From Lachnospiraceae bacterium (GTDB lineage Bacteria > Bacillota > Clostridia > Lachnospirales > Lachnospiraceae), in contig JAFTAP010000060.1 in assembly GCA_017455525.1 (NCBI GenBank), positions 1 to 64,000 of the forward strand: a stretch of DNA of 64,000 bases, read 5' to 3'. Every line of letters begins with the position of its first letter. The first letter of the stretch is position 1. Positions 16,518 to 23,700 of the stretch are shown in pieces. The translations under genes were made by a program, and so were the position numbers. The notes under the pieces were generated by a model. The model did not search any database and was not told where the DNA came from. It worked only from the letters and a program-made list of their open reading frames with translations.

Positions 16518-17884
16518 TTGATGGATCTCCTAAGGTCGCGTCTCTTTATCATAAATTTTTCCACGACATCCGACATCGCTATAGACTCCCCTGCGGTAAG
16601 CTTGTAATCTTTGCCCCCCGTGCCATTCACCTTCGACATGAACTCTGCTATCTCGTACCTTAGACCGTCATCACCTTGGAAGTTTGCTTCGTGATGCTCC
16701 ACTACACCCGGATCCTCGTACCTTACATCGAAGCTCCTCGTGAGCCACCACGGTGACTTAGCTATGATATAGCCCTTAGTACCTGACACTATGAGCTCAC
16801 CCTCAGACTTCACACCGGCTCCCGCCTTTGCGGTAGCCATTCCGTCCTTATAGCGGAACTGCACCTTGGTGAATATGTCTATCCCGTCCTTTCCATAGAC
16901 TGAATCTATCTGCACGTCCTCGTATTCCTTGCCGAACATCTTTATTATCGGGAGCATAGTGTAGCTGCCGTACTCAAGGAAAGCTCCACTGTACCTTGCG
17001 TCGGTCATCTCCCTAGATCCCGGTGTGCCTATTCTCGTGAAGCACGCCTCCACATCACATATCTTCCCTATGGTGCCATCCTTTGCAACTGAGAGCAGCT
17101 GCTGGAATCCCGGGAGGTACGCCGTCCTTATTCCTTCCATTAGTGTCACGCCTTTATCGGAAGCCAGGTCATACAGTTCCTCTGCCTCTGCATACGTGAA
17201 AGTCATCGGCTTCTCACATAATACATGCTTGCCGGCTTTAATCGCTTTCCGGACATACTCACTGTGTGTCTCGTTCGGAGACGCCACGTAGACGGCATCC
17301 GTATCAGATAAGAAGCTATCGAAGCCCTCAGTCCAAGTCTTAACCTGATACTCTTTCGCGAATGCCTCCGCACTGTCTTTCTCGGGATTGTATGCCGAAG
17401 TGACCTCTATACCGGATACGTAGCTCGTCTCCTTAAGGAATCTGGGAGCTATACGCCCAGTACCTATTATCCCGAGCCGGACTATCTTATTTCTTGCATC
17501 CCGCAGCTCGCTGGACGATATTCCGACAGTCCTTGGCAGATACACGACCTCGCAATACTGCTTAAGATAATCGAAGCGCCCTACCCAGTCGCTTCCTAGC
17601 GTGAAGATGTCTATGTCATAATGCTGTATGTCCTCGACCTTCTGTCCCTCATGATCCTCAACTATTATCTCGTCTGCGAAGCCCGTGTTCCAGACATTGT
17701 TCATGCGGGTGCGTATGGGATCAACAAGATTAAGCTTTCCTCTAAGCCTGTCGTAGTGCTCGGTCGTAACGCCTACTATGAGATAGTCGCCAAGCTCCTT
17801 CGCCCTCTTTAAGAGCTGATAGTGACCCTCATGGAAGAGATCGAATGATCCGTATGTGATTACTTTCTTCTTTTTCTTTGCCAT
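16514..17884 (-). CDS. Cytidylyltransferase-Gfo/Idh/MocA oxidoreductase fusion (duplicate copy)
   Basis: 456 residues from the start at 17884 (MAKKKKKVITYGSF). An upstream in-frame ATG at 17977 adds 31 residues not found in the paralogue and was rejected. Residues about 6-130 resemble TagD glycerol-3-phosphate cytidylyltransferase (GSFDLFHEGH, GSDWVGRFD, LPRTVGISSSELR). Residues about 140-456 are a Gfo/Idh/MocA oxidoreductase (RLGIIGTGRIAPRF, CEKPMTF, GYIIAKSPWW). It is about 90 percent like 50446-51816 by eye. No clear ribosome site precedes this copy. Possibly makes a CDP-activated polyol by reduction and cytidylylation; inference. Confidence 0.75.
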   Translation of the reverse strand: MAKKKKKVITYGSFDLFHEGHYQLLKRAKELGDYLIVGVTTEHYDRLRGKLNLVDPIRTRMNNVWNTGFADEIIVEDHEGQKVEDIQHYDIDIFTLGSDWVGRFDYLKQYCEVVYLPRTVGISSSELRDARNKIVRLGIIGTGRIAPRFLKETSYVSGIEVTSAYNPEKDSAEAFAKEYQVKTWTEGFDSFLSDTDAVYVASPNETHSEYVRKAIKAGKHVLCEKPMTFTYAEAEELYDLASDKGVTLMEGIRTAYLPGFQQLLSVAKDGTIGKICDVEACFTRIGTPGSREMTDARYSGAFLEYGSYTMLPIIKMFGKEYEDVQIDSVYGKDGIDIFTKVQFRYKDGMATAKAGAGVKSEGELIVSGTKGYIIAKSPWWLTRSFDVRYEDPGVVEHHEANFQGDDGLRYEIAEFMSKVNGTGGKDYKLTAGESIAMSDVVEKFMIKRRDLRRSIN

Positions 17885-17940
17885 AGTCGGAACTGACACT
17901 TGCTTCGTTATGCATAGCTTCGCCGGAATGACCTGCTCGG

Positions 17941-18057
17941 TCACTCTGGTAAAAAAGCTATGTCCGCCGCATCCCATACTGCGTTTAAGAACGTCACATA
18001 TGTTCCACGGTTTCTTGAAAGTCTAAATATATCCTCTGACAGCCCGCTGCCGTCCAT
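17941..18057 (-). other. Short open frame after the antiterminator gene, unidentified
   Basis: A 38-codon frame (begins MDGSGLSEDIFRLSRNRG, ends ADIAFLPE) lies 17 bases after the LoaP-like gene. It has no ribosome site of note. Its composition looks protein-like, so it may be the remnant of a gene lost when the duplicate module was placed here. I cannot assign it. Confidence 0.2.
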
Positions 18058-18074
18058 GCTTTTGTTGGCTGTGG

Positions 18075-18578
18075 TCAGATTTTTTTCACGATCCCGACGC
18101 CCAGCCTTACATCCATGTCACGTCCGAAGAGTCTGATGGTAATCAAGGCCTCCCTGTTGTGCCTGTATAGTTTCCTGATCTTGCCCGCGAGGCCTTTCAT
18201 CGGTCCGGTCTCGATAACTATCTCGTCACCGTCCAGAAAGCCCTCTGAATACTTCACGACATGCTCCTCGCCTCCCAGGCGCATCAGGAACTCCTCCTCT
18301 TCCGGCTGTATCGGAACGATATCACCATCCACAGTCATGAGCTTCAAAGTTCTGAACTTGCCATGGAGCGACAGATTGAACTCCTCTGCCCTCTCTGTCA
18401 CGACGAAGAGATATCCGGGAAACAGGTTCTTCCTCTCAGGCCTCCATACGCCTCCAAGCTTGAACATCTTCTCGTTCTCCATGATGAAGACATCCTCGCC
18501 CGGCTCCGCTACATCCTTCCTGATACCTTCTACTGCCTTCCTCTCCTTACCCTTCAGGGTCTGTATCACATACCACAT
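18075..18578 (-). CDS. LoaP-like NusG-family transcription antiterminator
   Basis: 167 residues with a NusG N-terminal domain starting WYVIQTLKGKE and containing FPGYLFV (53-59), then a KOW domain (about 114-150, GDEIVIETGPMKGLAGKI). NusG paralogues of the LoaP/RfaH/UpxY type sit at the head of long exopolysaccharide or antibiotic operons and let RNA polymerase read through internal terminators. Its position as first gene of the glycan operon, immediately after the recombinase switch, fits that role. The housekeeping NusG is usually next to secE, which is absent here. Confidence 0.85.
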   Translation of the reverse strand: MWYVIQTLKGKERKAVEGIRKDVAEPGEDVFIMENEKMFKLGGVWRPERKNLFPGYLFVVTERAEEFNLSLHGKFRTLKLMTVDGDIVPIQPEEEEFLMRLGGEEHVVKYSEGFLDGDEIVIETGPMKGLAGKIRKLYRHNREALITIRLFGRDMDVRLGVGIVKKI

Positions 18579-18700
18579 CCGTCATCACATCCTGCAGCCG
18601 GTCATGTAGGCAAGATCCTGTATCCGATCCCGTTCACGACCTCCTGACAGAGAGACCGCCTCCCGCATGATCCGTATCCCCACGCCGTCCTCTTGGGTTT
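18579..18700 (-). promoter_or_regulatory. Leader between the left inversion site and the antiterminator gene
   Basis: This GC-rich stretch carries no recognisable -10/-35 elements on the minus strand, so the operon promoter must lie farther up, inside the invertible segment or as read-through from the recombinase gene. A 27-codon frame (18585-18668, starting MREAVSLSGGRERDRIQD) ends in TGA just before the antiterminator start. It could be a leader peptide, but its ribosome site is weak. An AGGAGG occurs at about 18642 without a well-spaced start. Confidence 0.35.
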
Positions 18701-18722
18701 TCGCAAAGTGTGTACTTTGCGA
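18701..18722. repeat. Left inversion site (recombinase core-type site)
   Basis: Two perfectly inverted 9-bp arms, TCGCAAAGT and ACTTTGCGA, flank the 4-bp core GTGT. The same 22 bp occurs at 20223-20244 with core ACAC, that is, as the exact reverse complement. This is the geometry of a tyrosine recombinase core site: two recombinase-binding arms and a short asymmetric crossover region that sets direction. On the minus strand it is followed by AAAACCC, so it is not a terminator on this side. Confidence 0.8.
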
Positions 18723-18763
18723 TGTCGTATTAAAGGCACCCATTATCACAAGGCACTCTGAAA

Positions 18764-18787
18764 GCTGACCATTTTTTGTGACGGCTA
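18764..18787. repeat. Direct repeat left of the recombinase gene
   Basis: GCTGACC, ATTTTTTG and TGACGGCT in a row closely match the stretch at 19935-19956 (GCTGACG, CATTTTTTG, ACGGCT) in the same orientation. The two copies bracket the recombinase coding region exactly. They could be accessory (arm-type) recombinase sites or footprints of how the gene was inserted. Confidence 0.5.
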
Positions 18788-18794
18788 AAAAAAT

Positions 18795-19913
18795 TCACAA
18801 CAGATCCTCGATAAGTCGCACACTCTCTGCCTTATGCCTCATTGACAGATGGACATATCTGTCCAGCGTGGTGGACACGCTGGCATGTCCCAGAAGCTCC
18901 GACAGCGTCTTGGCATCCATTCCGCGCTCGATGCAGCGTGTCGCATAGGTGTGTCTTGTCACATGGAAATTGACCTGCCCGATCCCGCACTCATCGAGGA
19001 GTCTCGCAAAGCGGATCTCCATGGTCCGTGGCTCCACGAACCTCACCTTATCCCCTGTCAGCAGGAATGCCCCAGGTTTATGGAATGGACGGATGATGTC
19101 AGCCAGCCCCTTATTAAAGGGGATGTCCCTGACAGAGCAGTCCGACTTTGGCGCATCGATCCGCACCGCAGTCTTTGTGGCACCGTTCTCAACGGGCAGC
19201 CTCTGCATAGTCCGTCTCACATGGAGTACGCACTGCTCCAGGTCGATGTCGTCGCAATTCAAGGCACACAGCTCGCCGATCCTGATCCCTGTGAACAGGC
19301 AGGTCAGCACACCGGCGCCGGTCTCGTCCGTATCCGTCTTTAGTCTATGCACCAATCGGCACTCGTCCTTCTCTGAGAATACGGTGTTCTCGCTTCTGTC
19401 ACGCTTTACGCTTATGCATTCCGGCACAAGGCCTGTCTGAAATCCATGCTTGCGGGCATATTTCACGATGTCCTTGATCACGGTCAGCACGAGGCTTGCC
19501 GTACTCGTTCCGACAGGCTTCCTGCCAGGCAGACCCTCGCTCTGGAGCTTTACGATATAGCTCTCTGCCTCCTCCGTGGTGATGCCCGCCAGACTGCGTT
19601 CCCCATACTCCGGGATGACATAGAGTCCAAATTTCTCACGATAGCGGCATCTTGTGGATTCCTTCCATTTGTGGGACTTATCCGCCAGCCACGCTTCCCC
19701 TATGACAGCCACAGTTCCGGTCTTCGCTGCGATCTCTTCCTTTGCATCCTCATACTCCCGAAGGGCTTCTTTCCTCTTTTCCCTGGCTTCTGTGTAAGTC
19801 GGGGCATAAACAGACCTGAAAATGGTCCTTCCATTCCCAGCGTGCCCCACGATATACCTTGCCTCCCAGCGACCATCCTTCCTCCGATAGATGTTCTCTC
19901 CCTTTCTTGACAT
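18795..19913 (-). CDS. Tyrosine site-specific recombinase (DNA invertase of the switch)
   Basis: 372 residues. An N-terminal arm-binding-type domain (GENIYRRKDGRWEARY) is followed by a SAM-like core-binding domain (about 68-165) and a catalytic domain with the complete set of residues: R211 in TGIRIGEL, K256, H317 and R320 in HVTRHTYAT, H343 in LGHASVSTT and the nucleophile Y353 in DRYVHLS. It resembles Tn916-type integrases in its N-terminus but stands alone, with no excisionase, relaxase or conjugation genes. The ribosome site GGAGGA precedes the ATG. Inverted sites surround it, so its likely job is inversion of its own segment. Confidence 0.9.
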   Translation of the reverse strand: MSRKGENIYRRKDGRWEARYIVGHAGNGRTIFRSVYAPTYTEAREKRKEALREYEDAKEEIAAKTGTVAVIGEAWLADKSHKWKESTRCRYREKFGLYVIPEYGERSLAGITTEEAESYIVKLQSEGLPGRKPVGTSTASLVLTVIKDIVKYARKHGFQTGLVPECISVKRDRSENTVFSEKDECRLVHRLKTDTDETGAGVLTCLFTGIRIGELCALNCDDIDLEQCVLHVRRTMQRLPVENGATKTAVRIDAPKSDCSVRDIPFNKGLADIIRPFHKPGAFLLTGDKVRFVEPRTMEIRFARLLDECGIGQVNFHVTRHTYATRCIERGMDAKTLSELLGHASVSTTLDRYVHLSMRHKAESVRLIEDLL

Positions 19914-19934
19914 AGCATTCCTCCTTTGTTGTTT

Positions 19935-19956
19935 GCTGACGCATTTTTTGACGGCT
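19935..19956. repeat. Direct repeat right of the recombinase gene
   Basis: Second copy of the repeat at 18764-18787. It lies in the recombinase leader, next to a hairpin (ATAGCCCT 19958-19965 with AGGGCTAT 19982-19989) that could affect translation of the recombinase. Confidence 0.45.
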
Positions 19957-20036
19957 TATAGCCCTTGAGACTATCATCGTCAGGGCTATTTCCCATACTG
20001 TCTGGGACTTGTTTGTAATAAATTTTCTGGTAACAC

Positions 20037-20064
20037 TAAAGAAATCGGAATCATACGCCGATAT
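20037..20064 (+). promoter_or_regulatory. Sigma28-like promoter inside the invertible segment
   Basis: TAAA (20037-20040), 16 bases, GCCGATAT (20057-20064) on the + strand, close to the SigD consensus (one base longer than optimum). It points the same way as the outward sigmaA promoter and would also face the glycan operon after inversion. Confidence 0.35.
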
Positions 20065-20078
20065 AGTAGATGTGCTAA
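20050..20078 (-). promoter_or_regulatory. Candidate promoter of the recombinase gene
   Basis: On the minus strand TTAGCA (20073-20078) and TATGAT (20050-20055) are 17 bases apart, about 130 bases before the recombinase start. In the orientation seen here, read-through from this promoter past the recombinase gene could also reach the antiterminator, since I see no terminator between them. Confidence 0.4.
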
Positions 20079-20127
20079 AGTATGAGCTTGCTGATTGCCG
20101 GCGAAAACGTGTGATATTCGTCCTTTA

Positions 20128-20153
20128 GTCAGGCCGTTGAGTCAGGCTGTTGT
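20128..20153. repeat. Tandem 13-base direct repeat in the switch
   Basis: GTCAGGCCGTTGA is followed directly by GTCAGGCTGTTGT. Two adjacent near-identical 13-mers at one helical-turn-like spacing suggest a binding site for the recombinase N-terminal domain or another regulator. Confidence 0.45.
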
Positions 20154-20164
20154 CGTTTCTTATT

Positions 20165-20195
20165 ACTTGCAAAGCGTTTGCAAGTAGGCTAAAAT
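20165..20195 (+). promoter_or_regulatory. Outward-facing promoter with overlapping palindromic operator
   Basis: TTGCAA (20167-20172), a 17-base spacer and TAAAAT (20190-20195) form a good sigmaA promoter pointing right, out of the switch. The -35 is embedded in a perfect palindrome: ACTTGCAAA, GCG, TTTGCAAGT (20165-20185), which looks like an operator. In the orientation seen here it transcribes into the right site and its T-tract. After inversion it would transcribe into the antiterminator gene. Confidence 0.55.
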
Positions 20196-20222
20196 AAATG
20201 ATGGTCGTTTGGCCGTGGATTT

Positions 20223-20244
20223 TCGCAAAGTACACACTTTGCGA
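20223..20244. repeat. Right inversion site
   Basis: Arms TCGCAAAGT and ACTTTGCGA around core ACAC, the exact reverse complement of the left site. Directly outside on the + strand comes ATTTTTATTT, so here the site doubles as an intrinsic terminator (9-bp stem, 4-base loop, T-tract) for rightward transcripts leaving the switch. Confidence 0.8.
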
Positions 20245-20314
20245 ATTTTTATTTCGAAGTCGCTTATCCGTAAGTTCGCATAAATAGCGGCTTTACACTA
20301 ACAGAATGTCATTC

Positions 20315-20350
20315 AGGGCGTTGCTTTTACGCAGCGCCCTGTTTCATTTC
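20315..20350 (+). terminator. Rightward terminator outside the switch
   Basis: AGGGCGTTGC (20315-20324) pairs with GCAGCGCCCT (20331-20340; one G-T pair) around loop TTTTAC, followed by GTTTCATTTC. No gene is currently transcribed rightward into it, so it makes sense only for transcripts coming out of the switch: the outward promoter now, or the recombinase gene after inversion. Confidence 0.55.
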
Positions 20351-20359
20351 ACCCTGTGA

Positions 20360-20407
20360 TTTAAAACAAAAACGGCATCTACAGCAAATAAATTAGCGAT
20401 AGATGCC
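20360..20407 (-). terminator. Intrinsic terminator of the polC operon
   Basis: On the minus strand GGCATCTA, an 18-base loop and TAGATGCC (20374-20381 with 20400-20407) are followed by GTTTTTGTTTT. It ends transcription coming from ispG-polC and insulates the switch. Confidence 0.7.
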
Positions 20408-20460
20408 AAAAGAAAAAAGCAGCAAACCTGTATGAATCACTGCTTTAAATCATTATTATA

Positions 20461-20603
20461 GTAAACGACAAAACTCTTTTCGTTTTGGCGTTTACTGCGT
20501 CGGATTTTGGCCGCTGAAAGCGGCATATTTCCTTACAAAATCCGAGCGCATCCGCCGGAGGATTTATAGTAAGCGAAATTACATATTTCGCTTACTATAA
20601 ATC
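20461..20603. repeat. Array of three strong hairpins after polC
   Basis: Three palindromes stand side by side: 20461-20495 (GTAAACG...CGTTTAC with 13 of 14 pairs), 20496-20550 (outer stem CGGATTTTG/CAAAATCCG enclosing GCCGCT-GAA-AGCGGC), and 20561-20603 (perfect 19-bp arms, ATAGTAAGCGAAAT type, loop TACAT). They lie between the polC operon end and its terminator. The style resembles REP-like intergenic elements; transcript stabilisation is another option. Confidence 0.6.
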
Positions 20604-20614
20604 TCCTTGCAAAG

Positions 20615-20701
20615 CTAATCGAACGTATACGAGATATTGTCCCTCAGAATGTTGGGATCTGTCTCTGTAGCTACCTGTATATTAGCGTTATTCTTAGCCA
20701 T
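20615..20701 (-). CDS. Possible 28-residue peptide gene after polC
   Basis: A frame starting MAKNNANIQVATETDPN has a good ribosome site (GGAGGGACTT then ATG) and ends at TAG 50 bases after polC. The longer frame that begins inside polC is a shadow. It may be a real small gene or the start of a larger gene truncated by the hairpin array that follows directly. No family recognised. Confidence 0.3.
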   Translation of the reverse strand: MAKNNANIQVATETDPNILRDNISYTFD

Positions 20702-20750
20702 AAGTCCCTCCGTATAAATGTCCCGAATCCCTTTGAACTCTATTTTACCT

Positions 20751-23700
20751 CTATAGATCAAAAAGCGAGAGCTGATTTGATTCAGGCATGTCTTCAAGTA
20801 TGCCAAGCTCTGTAAGCCTGTCCGCCATAGCAGGGCTTGCGCCGCTCCTTTGACAGAAATCATCTCTTGAAAGGAAGGGACCCTTATCTCTTGTCTCGCT
20901 TATCTTAGAGATCAAAGCGTCCGCTGCTTTCACGCCTATAGCTGATATCGAAGAAAGCGCCGGCATTATCTTACCATCCACTATCTGAAAACGCCTCGCT
21001 TCGACCTTATTCAGATCGATAGGACAGAACTCGTAGCCCCTCGCATACATCTCCTGCGTAATCCTCATGTCGCGAAGCTCCTTCTTCTCCGTGTCCTTAA
21101 GCTCATTCTCCCTTTTGCGGTAATCCGCTATAAGCTCTGCCAGCATATCGGGACCCTGACAGCACTTCTCGTAGGAAAAGCCATTCGCCCTCACGGAGAA
21201 ATAGCCGCAGTAATAAGCAAGCGGCATATAGACCTTGAACCACGCTATCCTGTACGCCATCATGACATAGGCCGCAGCATGAGCCTTCGGGAACATATAT
21301 TTAATGGTCTGGCAGGATTTTATATACCAATCGGGAACGCCATGGTCTGCCATGTCCTGCTTCCACTCATCCCATTTATCGCACTTCCCCTTTGCGACGG
21401 CTCCCTTTCTTACGTTCTCCATTATCTTAAAGGACTCCTGGCTGTCAAGCCCTTTGCCTATGAGATAGAGCATGATGTCGTCACGGCAGCAGATACAGGT
21501 AGAGAGCGTAGCTGTGCCGCTCTTTATAAGCTCCTCGGCATTCCCTGCCCAGACATCGGTACCATGCGCAAGTCCTGAGATCCTGACCAGATCCGTGAAG
21601 TTCTGAGGCTTCGCTTCCATTACCATCTTTATGGCATTGTCCGTTCCGAACTCCGGAAGCCCCATGGAGCCATTCGGCGTACCGCCTATATCGGAGCTCG
21701 AGATGCCAAGCGCAGACGTGTCCTTAAAAAGCGTCATCACCTTCTTATCATCAAGCGGTATCTCCTTCGGATCCACATCAGTGATATCCTGAAGGAACTT
21801 TATCATCTCCGGGTCCTGATGTCCGAGATTATCAAGCTTTAACAGATTATGGTCTATCGAATGGAAGTCAAAATGCGTCGTTATCGTAGGGTCGTCCATC
21901 TTATCTGCAGGATGCTGTATCGGTGTGAAGGTATCTATCTCCTCTCCATGCGGCAGGACTATGACCCCTCCCGGATGCTGTCCCGTAGTCCTAAGCACTC
22001 CCGTACAGCCTAAAGCCACCCTGTCAAGCTCTGCCGATCTTACATGCGTTTCATGACCCTCGTAATATTTCTTCGTATATCCAAAAGCCGTCTTATCCGC
22101 AAGCGTCTCTATCGTGCCTGCCCTGAAGGCATGTCCCGCACCGAATATGACTTCCGTGTACTTATGCGACTTAGACTGATAATCAGATGAGAAGTTAAGG
22201 TCTATATCAGGCTCCTTATCACCCTTGAAGCCTAAGAAGGTCTCAAAGGGAATATCAAAGCCCATCTTCTGAAGCTTTTCACCGCATTCAGGACATACGG
22301 CATCAGGCAGGTCTATGCCGCAGGTATTCTCCTCGTGATACTTCATCACGACATCAGAATCAAAGTCCGAATACCTGCATTTAGGACAGAGATAATGCGG
22401 ACGCAGAGAATTAACCTCCGTTATCCCCGCAAGGTATGCCGCAAAGGATGAACCGACAGAGCCGCGGCTTCCCACAAGGTAGCCGTCTTCATTACTTTTC
22501 CACACAAGCTTCTGAGCGATTATATACATGACGGCGTAGCCGTTTCCGATTATGGATCTAAGCTCTGTTTCCATCCTGTCCTGCACCATATCCGGCAGCA
22601 CATCACCGTACAGCTCATGAGCCCTCTTCGTGCATATATCCCGAAGTATCTCATCCGACCTCTCTATGACGGGCGGGCACTTATCGGGACGCACCGGATA
22701 GATTCGGTCGATCATATCAGCGATAAGGTTCGTGTTCTCTATCACGACTTCTCTTGCCTTATCAGAGCCCAGATACTGGAATTCCTCAAGCATCTCATCG
22801 GTAGTCCTTAAATAAAGCGGCGGCTGCGCCTGTGACCTCTTATCGTCGGGCCTGTATTTTATTATCTCCCTGTATATTGCATCCTCCGGGTCTATGAAAT
22901 GCACATCTCCGGTAGCTGCCACAGGCTTATCATGCTGCTCTCCCAGCTCCGTTATCTTACGGTTTATCTCCTTTATGTCTTCCTCTGACGTGATGTCGTT
23001 ATCCCGCTCTATAAGCGACAGATAGTTAGATGCCGGCTGTATCTCAAGATAATCATAGAAGCTTACGATATTCGCTATCTCCTCATCAGGCCTGTCATCG
23101 ATCAAAGCCCTGTACAGCTCGCCTCTCTCGCAGGCACTCCCTATAAGCAGCCCCTCTCTGTGCTTTATAAGCTCGCTCTTTGGAATCCTCGGAACCTTCT
23201 CATAGCTCCCTCCGAAATACTTCACATGCGACATAGACACTAGCCTGTAAAGATTGACACGCCCTGTCTCATTCTTTGCAAGCAGCGTAACATGGAAAGG
23301 CATAAGATGCTGCATTGCTTCCTCCGGAAGCGATAGCTTCTCCCTTGCCTCATTAAGCTCCTCTATCCCCTGATTCCTCATCAAATCACAAAGCTTCACC
23401 CATATACCGCCGGTAGCAGTTGCATCGTCCACAGCCCTGTGATGCTGAGCCAGTACTACGCCAAGCTCCTTAGCCACACGATCCAGCGTATGCCTTCCAA
23501 GCCTCGGAAGCAATATCCTTGAGAGCATCAGCGTATCGGCATACATCCTGTCAAAAGGGATGTCAAGCCTTTTTGCATTTTCCGCTATGAAGGAAATATC
23601 AAAGGTCACGTTATGTCCTACCATGACGGCTCCCCTTGTAAAATCAAGGAACCTCGGAAGCACCTTATCTATCGTGTCCGCATCCTTTACCATGTTATCT

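Larger units (their letters stand above)
18701..20244. mobile_element. Self-inverting DNA segment (phase switch) carrying its own recombinase
   Basis: A 1,544-bp segment bounded by two 22-bp sites in inverted orientation and containing one gene, a tyrosine recombinase, plus about 300 bases of regulatory sequence on the right. Inverted sites predict inversion rather than excision. Flipping would place the outward promoter at 20167-20195 in front of the LoaP-like gene and turn the recombinase gene to the + strand. Phase-variable capsule promoters driven by tyrosine recombinases next to NusG-type antiterminators are well known in Bacteroides. Here the same logic appears in a clostridial glycan operon. 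Inversion itself is inferred. Confidence 0.75.

Noticed and set aside
17885..17977. Upstream 31-codon extension of the fusion gene
   Set aside because: Not present in the paralogue, which starts with the lysine-rich MARKKKK; no ribosome site.
18849..19440. Two long + strand frames of 164 and 163 codons
   Set aside because: Fully antisense to the recombinase gene, no ribosome site, no recognisable motif; shadows of a GC-rich coding strand.
18795..19913. Recombinase as integrase of a conjugative or phage element
   Set aside because: No excisionase, relaxase, replication or phage genes nearby, no tRNA attachment site, and the flanking sites are inverted rather than direct.
20702..20863. Long form of the small frame after polC
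   Set aside because: This part overlaps the polC 3' end in another frame; only the last 28 codons have a ribosome site of their own.
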